A stretch of 5,448 bases of DNA from an uncultured Rhodospirillaceae bacterium (lineage in GTDB: Bacteria; Pseudomonadota; Alphaproteobacteria; RF32; CAG-239), in contig OMQE01000036.1 of NCBI GenBank assembly GCA_900313155.1, forward strand, positions 1-5,448, given 5' to 3'. A program made the position numbers and the translations under genes. Shown here piece by piece: positions 1 through 4,835 of this stretch (position 1 is its first letter; every line of letters starts with the position of its first letter). The notes under the pieces are model-generated. The model did no database searches and was not told the origin of the DNA. It worked only from the letters and a program-made list of their open reading frames with translations.

Positions 1-402
1 GAGCAAGAAAGCGAAGAATTTCGCTATATGTACACCGATATGTATAACCTCTATCCGAGTATCGGCGCGGTCAATTTTTTGCGCGCACATTTTAATATGA
101 CACAGTTTGATGCGGGTGTTCCGGCAACATTTGGCTCTTGTTTAATGAAAATATCGCGTAATAAGGTTGAGCCGCCTGATGAAGTTAAGGGGCTGATTGC
201 CCGCACATATTTATATATGCAACAAACTTATCCGCGCTATCGTATCGGCGAACCGATGAGGGGAATTTTGAAAGCTTGGGATAAAAAATTTCCAATTACC
301 AAGTGGGAGTGCCGACGAGCTTACAGAATTGAAAAGCTTCAGGGTAACGCTAATGAAATTGTTAAACCGAAATGCCAAGAAAAAGGTTGGTATAAAGGAT
401 AA
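1..402 (+). CDS. Endonuclease I family nuclease, C-terminal part (5' end outside window)
   Basis: The frame is open from base 1 to the TAA at 400-402 and gives the last 133 residues of a protein whose start lies to the left. What is visible matches the C-terminal half of endonuclease I (EndA, NucM, Vvn, Dns), a non-specific secreted or periplasmic nuclease of the beta-beta-alpha metal type. Landmarks are DMYNLYPSIGAVN (residues 13-25 of the fragment, with the Asn-Leu-x-Pro and Val-Asn positions typical of the family), FGSC, VEPPDEVKG, IARTYLYM, and near the end WDKKFPITKWEC, the RRAYRIEKLQGNAN stretch and a final Cys before GWYKG. The paired cysteines fit disulphides in an exported protein. 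The catalytic His-containing segment and any signal peptide should lie upstream of the window. From memory, many homologues have His where this one has Tyr15 (DMHNL); I would not infer loss of activity from that. The gene is probably cotranscribed with the ThiF-like gene 12 bp downstream. Confidence 0.9.
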   Translation, partial: EQESEEFRYMYTDMYNLYPSIGAVNFLRAHFNMTQFDAGVPATFGSCLMKISRNKVEPPDEVKGLIARTYLYMQQTYPRYRIGEPMRGILKAWDKKFPITKWECRRAYRIEKLQGNANEIVKPKCQEKGWYKG

Positions 403-414
403 AAGGAGAGGGGG

Positions 415-1122
415 ATGGTAACACAATTTTCGCGCACGGAAATGCTGATAGGGAGTAACGGATTAGCTAAGTTACAGAAGGCGCGTGTTGCCGTGTTCGG
501 TATTGGCGGCGTTGGCGGATATGTGGTTGAAGCTTTGGCTCGAGCCGGTGTTGGTGCGCTCGATTTGGTAGATAATGATGAAGTGAGCTTGAGCAATATC
601 AATCGACAGATTATTGCCTTACATTCAACTATTGGTCAGCCAAAAGCAGAGGTGGCTGCCGCTCGATGTGTTGATATTAACCCTTACATAAAGTTAAACA
701 TTCATAAATGTTTTTATCTACCTGAAAATAGTGATGTTTTTGATTTTAGCCAATACGATTATGTGGTTGATGCCATTGATACCGTTTCCGGTAAAATTGC
801 GTTGGTTGAGCAAGCAACAAAAGCCGGTGTGCCGATTATTTGTGCTATGGGGGCGGGCAATAAACTTGATGCAACAAAGCTTGAAGTGACCGACATCAGC
901 AAAACTCACACTTGCCCTTTGGCAAAGGTGATGCGCCAAGAGCTTCGGCGGCGCGGCATTCAGCATTTAAAGGTGGTTTATTCAACCGAACCGGCGCTTG
1001 CACCGCAAATTTGTGATGAAACGAGTCATAAGCGGCAAACGCCGGGGAGCATTTCTTTTGTGCCTTCGGTTATGGGACTTTTGATGGCCGGTGAAGTGAT
1101 TAACGATTTACTGAAAAGATGA
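415..1122 (+). CDS. tcdA: tRNA threonylcarbamoyladenosine dehydratase (TcdA/CsdL-type, ThiF/E1 superfamily)
   Basis: A 235-residue member of the ThiF/MoeB/E1 adenylating superfamily, best matched to TcdA, which uses ATP to cyclise the t6A side chain at tRNA position 37 to ct6A in the cytoplasm. The N-terminus FSRTEMLIGSNGLAKLQKA is typical of TcdA rather than ThiF or MoeB. The Rossmann nucleotide-binding motif GIGGVGGYV is at residues 29-37, followed by LVDNDEVSLSNINRQ (51-65), which holds the Asp and Asn-x-x-Arg-Gln ATP-contact residues, Lys77, and DAIDTVSGK (119-127). The distal VYSTEP (188-193) and SISFVPSVMGLLMAGEVI (212-229) are TcdA-like. It is somewhat shorter than the E. coli protein (about 268 residues) at the C-terminus. 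The start is set by AAGGAG at 403-408, six bases before ATG415. It lies 12 bp after the endonuclease stop, so an operon is likely. A general ThiF-like enzyme is the alternative, but the TcdA assignment is strong. Confidence 0.92.
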   Translation: MVTQFSRTEMLIGSNGLAKLQKARVAVFGIGGVGGYVVEALARAGVGALDLVDNDEVSLSNINRQIIALHSTIGQPKAEVAAARCVDINPYIKLNIHKCFYLPENSDVFDFSQYDYVVDAIDTVSGKIALVEQATKAGVPIICAMGAGNKLDATKLEVTDISKTHTCPLAKVMRQELRRRGIQHLKVVYSTEPALAPQICDETSHKRQTPGSISFVPSVMGLLMAGEVINDLLKR

Positions 1123-1161
1123 AAAAAAAGAGCCATACCGTCACGGCATAGCTCTTTTTTT
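1122..1161. terminator. Bidirectional intrinsic terminator between convergent genes
   Basis: Eight As (1122-1129) lead into an 11-position stem, 1130-1140 against 1144-1154, with a three-base TCA loop, followed by seven Ts (1155-1161). The A tract can pair with the T tract to lengthen the stem, so the element works in both directions. On the plus strand two positions mismatch (C1134 with A1150, A1137 with C1147). In minus-strand RNA the same positions become G.U wobble pairs, giving an unbroken stem. It begins at the last base of the tcdA stop and lies about 7 bp past the stop of the minus-strand gene, so it ends both transcripts. Confidence 0.88.
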
Positions 1162-1168
1162 ATAATAA

Positions 1169-2977
1169 TTAATCAAGCCCCTGATAAGAGCTGATAGCAA
1201 TTAACTTAGCATCAGTCTTATTGTAGGTAATCTTGATTTTTTTTGCGGACCAGCGGACCTCCGGTATTATGCTGGCGTAAGTGTAGAAAGTTTTACCTTC
1301 CTGACCTTCCAAACGGAAGTAGTAAGCACCACCCTCTTGTACCTTTTCCAGCACCACAGCCTCGAGAGTTACCTCCGAGCGCTTGTCGGTAGTCTGAAGC
1401 TTGGAAGCTTTAACGGCAATATGCTTGTGGTAAGAATCCACATAAGCAGCCTTAGCCTCTTCCAGAGTTTTTCCTACACCTACAACATCTTTGCTGTCGG
1501 CACTGCAGAAAGCGTAATACTTCACTGTCAGGTCGGCATTGGCAACAAATGTTGCAAAGAAGGTATTCATACCTTCGATGTTGTAAAACACCGGTTCGGT
1601 CAGACGCAATATGCTGTCGTTGACCTGAATGCTGATATTATCATAGGTGTTTGTTCTTAGAACTCTAACAGCCTCAGCTTCTGAGATACCGTCACGCTTA
1701 TAATACGTGGCAACCCCCGTTCGGATATCTACCAACATATAACCTTCGGTATCGAAGGTGCCGGTTTTGGCTTGAATGCCGACGTAATAGCAGCATCCGC
1801 TTTTTGTTTGGACGATATCCATACCGGCACATGGCTGCAGCAGTCCTTCGTTGCTATCCCAATGGAAGTAGCCATTAGGATATTCACCCCAGTTAATGAT
1901 TCGCTCATAAACAAGCCATTCAGGGTAAATACGATTAACAAACTTTGGAGCATCTTGTGGTGTATACCACTTGATATCTCCTGTTTGCACATCGACAACA
2001 GCTACACCTGTCACATCATAGGTGAACATATCTATCACCTTTTTCATAGTGGTAACAGGTGCAAACGGACGGCCATTCTCATCGATTTCGAAATTAAAAT
2101 CGTCAAGAATAACATCTGCGTAGCCATTTTGGCGCAGGTGACGCTCAAGGTTGTAGCCCCAGTTGGCACCGGAGGTGCTGAATGGGTCGGCCTCATGCGT
2201 ATAACGGATTTGGATATTTTCTCCGTTCACCTTGCCCACAATGTAGGCATCGCCACTGGTCGCATTGACCAGCACATAGGCCGGTGACCACTTTTGAGCG
2301 TTCCAAGTCCAGTAGAACTTGTGCTCAAGGATTCCGACATAAACTAGCTGATCGTCAAAATCCAAGCGGTATTTCTTGCCATCGACGGTTTCGACGTCAG
2401 CATGAACACTGGCGCTTTGAAGTGTAAGTTCTGAAACCTCATAAGTGTTTTTCAAATCACCCATATTGTTCAGAATCTTACGCATTGCCACTTCGCCCGT
2501 CACGAGCTTCATTTTCTCCACCGGAATTGGGGAGAAAGCGGCAGTAGCTCCATTAGTATTTTTGCGGACATCGATAGTATCTACCACATTAAGCAGATTT
2601 CTCTGCGCTTGAGTGTGGAGATTATCCCATGAATAGGCATATGCCAACAGCATGAGACCGACACCAACCAGCACTCCCAAAAAAGTGCGGCAAATGGCTT
2701 TGTTTTCGAGTTCCAGCCCCGTATCACCATCCGACACTCTCAGTGAAGTGATGAAGATACTGATTGCGGCAAACACCACTAGCTCTACATACATTGGCCA
2801 ACAATTGTACGCGAAGGTTGGCATTGAAAAATAGTTCACCATGTGGAATGCGCCACCGATGAACAATCCACTGCCAAGCACCCACGCCCAGCTTTTTTTA
2901 TTTGCCGGCTTCTCTGCAAAGTAGTTAAAAATTACATACAGAGAGACTAAAATCAATGAAAATACGAAATACAACAT
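1169..2977 (-). CDS. Polytopic membrane protein with large extracytoplasmic domain, PepSY-like repeats; function unknown
   Basis: A 602-residue protein of unknown function. Four hydrophobic segments sit at about residues 1-20, 31-50, 62-79 and 97-116. About 480 residues follow and are probably outside the cytoplasm. This part contains three similar beta-hairpin units of the form hydrophobic-V-x-TG-x-x-x-x-Y: AYVLVNATSGDAYIVG (233-248), GVAVVDVQTGDIKWYTPQDAP (324-344) and YMLVDIRTGVATYYKRDG (413-430). Other landmarks are the HEADPF and NLERHLRQNGY segments (261-286), FNFEIDENGRPF (294-305), NRIYPEWL (348-355), and a C-terminal beta-rich, perhaps OB-like, segment (about 533-590). From memory this layout resembles uncharacterised membrane proteins, mostly of Firmicutes, sometimes loosely labelled CvpA or PepSY-like; I cannot confirm that by search. 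ATG2977 is preferred because it starts the first helix and an in-frame stop lies eight codons upstream, but its ribosome site is poor (only GAGAG, very close). Isoleucine codon use differs from the neighbours (about half ATC), suggesting acquisition. It has its own promoter and terminator, so it is a one-gene unit. Confidence 0.85.
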   Translation of the reverse strand: MLYFVFSLILVSLYVIFNYFAEKPANKKSWAWVLGSGLFIGGAFHMVNYFSMPTFAYNCWPMYVELVVFAAISIFITSLRVSDGDTGLELENKAICRTFLGVLVGVGLMLLAYAYSWDNLHTQAQRNLLNVVDTIDVRKNTNGATAAFSPIPVEKMKLVTGEVAMRKILNNMGDLKNTYEVSELTLQSASVHADVETVDGKKYRLDFDDQLVYVGILEHKFYWTWNAQKWSPAYVLVNATSGDAYIVGKVNGENIQIRYTHEADPFSTSGANWGYNLERHLRQNGYADVILDDFNFEIDENGRPFAPVTTMKKVIDMFTYDVTGVAVVDVQTGDIKWYTPQDAPKFVNRIYPEWLVYERIINWGEYPNGYFHWDSNEGLLQPCAGMDIVQTKSGCCYYVGIQAKTGTFDTEGYMLVDIRTGVATYYKRDGISEAEAVRVLRTNTYDNISIQVNDSILRLTEPVFYNIEGMNTFFATFVANADLTVKYYAFCSADSKDVVGVGKTLEEAKAAYVDSYHKHIAVKASKLQTTDKRSEVTLEAVVLEKVQEGGAYYFRLEGQEGKTFYTYASIIPEVRWSAKKIKITYNKTDAKLIAISSYQGLD

Positions 2978-3067
2978 ACTCTCATTTTTTTGCGCTTTTT
3001 AGAGGTGCGCCGGATTTCCTTAGGTCCAACCTCATAATTTTTAAATAAATAATTTTTTTGTAATGCC

Positions 3068-3096
3068 ATTCTATCGAAAATATCTAATTTTGTCAA
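3068..3096 (-). promoter_or_regulatory. Sigma70-type promoter for the 602-residue membrane protein gene
   Basis: Read on the minus strand, a perfect TTGACA -35 box (3096-3091) is followed by a 17-base spacer and the -10 box TAGAAT (3073-3068), one base from consensus. Transcription would begin near 3061, leaving a leader of about 84 bases before ATG2977. This is the best promoter match in the window and points at the only minus-strand gene, which supports that gene being expressed on its own. The start site is inferred from spacing. Confidence 0.7.
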
Positions 3097-3142
3097 TTGA
3101 ATTTGTATGAAGAAATTTGATAAAAATAATAAAATGTAACTT

Positions 3143-3171
3143 TTTTAATGATTTTTGCAAAATTTTATGAT
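3143..3171 (+). promoter_or_regulatory. Possible weak promoter for the zinc-ribbon/HTH gene
   Basis: TATGAT at 3166-3171 is a good -10 box and would start transcription near 3178, about 25 bases before the ATG. At a 17-base spacing the -35 position holds only TTTTAA, far from TTGACA. Such a promoter would be weak or need an activator. The region is very AT-rich, so chance -10 matches are expected. Confidence 0.3.
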
Positions 3172-3189
3172 ATTCTGCTTAATGTAATT

Positions 3190-3195
3190 AAGGAG
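3190..3195 (+). promoter_or_regulatory. Ribosome binding site that favours ATG3203 over TTG3200
   Basis: AAGGAG lies seven bases before ATG3203 but only four before the in-frame TTG at 3200. The spacing selects the ATG as the start, removing one extra N-terminal Met from the longest reading frame. Confidence 0.8.
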
Positions 3196-3202
3196 AAGTT
3201 TG

Positions 3203-3625
3203 ATGAAGTGTTATAAATGCGGTGCGGAAAAGACGGTGAAAAACGGTAAGGTTTTCGGCTGGCAACGCTATAAATGCAAAGAATGCGGCTACCAATTTAC
3301 CAAAACAGCTCCCAGCGGAAAACCGATACATCTTAAACTGATGGCACATAATCTGTATGCAGCCGGTTTTTCGATGCGGCAAATTGCCAAAATTATCGGT
3401 ATTACCGCACAGTCGGTTTCTCGCTGGATTAATAAATGGCACACGGCTTATGAAACCGAACAAGGTAATGTCCAGATTATGTATGAAGTTGATGCGGATA
3501 ATATCTTGGATTGTATGAATATCGGGCAAAAATCAAAGTGTATTTTACTGACGAATTTTCTGCCTTCCGGCGCTAAAGCTCATATTGTGATTGAGGTTCC
3601 GGAAAAAGAATTATATCATTATTAA
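3203..3625 (+). CDS. IS1 InsA-like zinc-ribbon and helix-turn-helix protein, truncated transposase or derived regulator
   Basis: A 140-residue protein whose first 80 residues resemble the DNA-binding half of IS1-type transposases (InsA). A four-cysteine zinc ribbon is formed by CYKC (Cys3, Cys6) and CKEC (Cys25, Cys28), joined by the characteristic VKNGKVFGWQRYKC. A linker with PSGKPIHLKL follows, then a helix-turn-helix, about residues 56-78 (FSMRQIAKIIGITAQSVSRWI). In IS1-family proteins a DDE catalytic domain of 100 or more residues comes next. Here only about 50 residues follow; the YEVDAD segment (94-99) sits where the first catalytic strand (E-x-D-E in InsB) would be, and the chain ends after what look like two more strands. 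No second or third catalytic acidic segment is present before the TAA, nor in the 87 bp after it, so transposition by this protein alone is unlikely. It may be a domesticated DNA-binding protein or a decaying insertion sequence. It lies upstream of, and parallel to, the RND operon. Confidence 0.8.
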   Translation: MKCYKCGAEKTVKNGKVFGWQRYKCKECGYQFTKTAPSGKPIHLKLMAHNLYAAGFSMRQIAKIIGITAQSVSRWINKWHTAYETEQGNVQIMYEVDADNILDCMNIGQKSKCILLTNFLPSGAKAHIVIEVPEKELYHY

Positions 3626-3647
3626 AGTTACAAAACGTTTTTTTTGC

Positions 3648-3676
3648 TTGATTTTAAGAAACGACTTTTCTATTTT
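3648..3676 (+). promoter_or_regulatory. Possible promoter of the RND efflux operon
   Basis: TTGATT at 3648-3653, a 17-base spacer, then TATTTT at 3671-3676 form a plausible sigma70 promoter. Transcription would start near 3683, about 30 bases before ATG3713. The gap between the preceding stop and this gene is only 87 bp and holds no convincing terminator, so read-through from the zinc-ribbon gene is also possible. Confidence 0.4.
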
Positions 3677-3700
3677 GCCTCAGATTTAGTATTTTATATA

Positions 3701-3706
3701 GAAAGG
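3701..3706 (+). promoter_or_regulatory. Ribosome binding site that sets the adaptor start at ATG3713
   Basis: GAAAGG lies six bases before ATG3713. The longer in-frame reading from TTG3644 has no ribosome site, lies within a T run, and would put 23 residues in front of what is otherwise a normal adaptor N-terminus (basic residues then one hydrophobic helix). Confidence 0.75.
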
Positions 3707-3712
3707 TTAGTC

Positions 3713-4822
3713 ATGAAAGTTCGCAAAATCAAAAGTCGGAAAATTTATCAAAATGCCGGTTATGCCTTGGCTCTTATCGGTTTTGGGTGGTGGCTGAACA
3801 GCCATTTGTCGCCGCGTGCCGATAACAGTTGGATGATGCAGGTGCTGTCTGTGCAAGTGCAAGGGCTGCAACAACAAGATGTTTCAGCCAAAAAGAAGTA
3901 TATTGCTCAAGTAGAGGCTATTAACAGCGTTGATGTGATGCCGCAAGTTTCCGGATATTTGGAAGAACAGCGCTTTCAAGACGGAGCCGAGGTTAAAGTT
4001 GGTGATGTGCTATTTGTGATTGAACAACGTCGGTATAAAGATAATTTGAAGGCTGCCGAAGCTTCGCGTAAACAATTAGCAGCAGACTATAAGCGTTTGG
4101 TTTCTTTACACAACAAAAAATTTATTTCCGATAAAGAATTGGAAGCGGCCGATAGTGCGCTGAAAAATGCCGAGGCGGCTGAAGATTTAGCCAAGCTGAA
4201 CTTGGAATATACGTTAGTTAAATCTCCGATAGACGGTGTTATTGGTAAAAGTTTGGTTTCGGTCGGCAATTTAATCGGCGGACAAAAAATGGCGCGTATT
4301 GTGCAAACATCTCCGATTCGGATTGCTTTTTCCGTTACCGATAAGGAGCGTTCCGAATTTATGGATAAACTGGACGAAGCCGAAGATGTGTTTGTTGATG
4401 TGGTGATGCCGAACGGAACGGTGGAAACTCAAAAAGCCCAAAATTTGTTCTTCAGTAACGAGGTGAATGCCGATACCGCAACTATTCCGGTATATTTGGA
4501 GTTTTCAAACAAAGAAAATTTATTGGTGCCGGGAAATTATGTTGATATATATATGCGTTTTACCTCTCGAAAAATGGCGCTTTTGGTGCCACAAACCGCC
4601 TTGGCTGAAGACGCCAGCGGAACGTATGTGATGACGGTGGAACAACAAGGCGAGGGAGATGCTTATGTGGCTAGGCAAAAATATATTCAGCTCGGTGATG
4701 TGATAGACGATATGCAAATTGTGCTCTCCGGATTGCAGGAAGATGATAAAGTTGTGGTGCAGGGAATTCAAAAGGTGCGCGACAACGGTGCTGTTAAACC
4801 AATTTTTGTAGATGCAAAATAA
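3713..4822 (+). CDS. RND efflux periplasmic adaptor subunit (AcrA/MexA-type membrane fusion protein)
   Basis: A 369-residue membrane fusion protein that bridges the inner-membrane RND pump and an outer-membrane channel in the periplasm. The N-terminus is basic (KVRKIKSRK) followed by one hydrophobic segment (about residues 14-30) with no lipobox cysteine, so it is probably anchored by an uncleaved signal rather than a lipid, unlike AcrA and MexA. Domains in order: first half of the lipoyl domain, VDVMPQVSGYLEEQRFQDGAEVKVGDVLFVI (73-103); alpha-helical hairpin (about 104-165) with many Ala, Lys and Glu residues; second lipoyl half, YTLVKSPIDGVIGKSLVSVGNLI (166-188); beta-barrel (about 195-285, including VPGNYVDIYMRF); and membrane-proximal domain (about 286-369, with LVPQTAL and VVVQGIQKV). 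Length is normal for the family. Its stop overlaps the ribosome site of the pump gene, so translation of the two is tied. The transported substrate cannot be told from this sequence. Confidence 0.93.
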   Translation: MKVRKIKSRKIYQNAGYALALIGFGWWLNSHLSPRADNSWMMQVLSVQVQGLQQQDVSAKKKYIAQVEAINSVDVMPQVSGYLEEQRFQDGAEVKVGDVLFVIEQRRYKDNLKAAEASRKQLAADYKRLVSLHNKKFISDKELEAADSALKNAEAAEDLAKLNLEYTLVKSPIDGVIGKSLVSVGNLIGGQKMARIVQTSPIRIAFSVTDKERSEFMDKLDEAEDVFVDVVMPNGTVETQKAQNLFFSNEVNADTATIPVYLEFSNKENLLVPGNYVDIYMRFTSRKMALLVPQTALAEDASGTYVMTVEQQGEGDAYVARQKYIQLGDVIDDMQIVLSGLQEDDKVVVQGIQKVRDNGAVKPIFVDAK

Positions 4823-4835
4823 GGAGTAGAGTACA

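Larger units (their letters stand above)
2978..3202. other. AT-rich divergent intergenic region
   Basis: This 225-bp spacer separates two divergent genes. The part nearest the membrane protein gene (about 3000-3035) is richer in G and C and contains a possible weak hairpin in minus-strand RNA (GAGGU near 3033 with ACCUC near 3001). The remainder (about 3036-3190) is strongly AT-rich and holds both promoters. A TCAATTGA palindrome at 3093-3100 overlaps the minus-strand -35 box and could be an operator half, but it is short and AT-rich. I see no small RNA gene or attachment site here. Confidence 0.55.

Noticed and set aside
1772..2287. A 171-codon plus-strand open frame inside the 602-residue gene
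   Set aside because: It lies wholly antisense to a gene with clear membrane segments, repeats, promoter and terminator, has no ribosome site, and its translation has no recognisable domain.
2982..3035. The 17-codon leader frame as a separate small gene
   Set aside because: It lacks a ribosome site and I cannot show conservation. It is reported only as part of the leader observation.
3093..3100. TCAATTGA palindrome over the minus-strand -35 box as an operator
   Set aside because: Eight bases of AT-rich palindrome are expected by chance in such DNA, and no second copy is seen nearby.
3036..3190. AT-rich intergenic stretch as a replication origin or repeat array
   Set aside because: There are no iterated motifs, DnaA-box clusters or regularly spaced repeats; the composition fits ordinary promoter DNA.
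3632..3645. AAAACGTTTT palindrome followed by more Ts, as a terminator after the zinc-ribbon gene
   Set aside because: The palindrome has no loop and only one C-G step, so it cannot form a stable RNA hairpin. It could at most be a weak protein-binding site.
3644..3712. N-terminal extension of the adaptor from TTG3644
   Set aside because: There is no ribosome site before TTG3644, and the segment overlaps a plausible promoter. ATG3713 has a good GAAAGG and gives a normal adaptor N-terminus.
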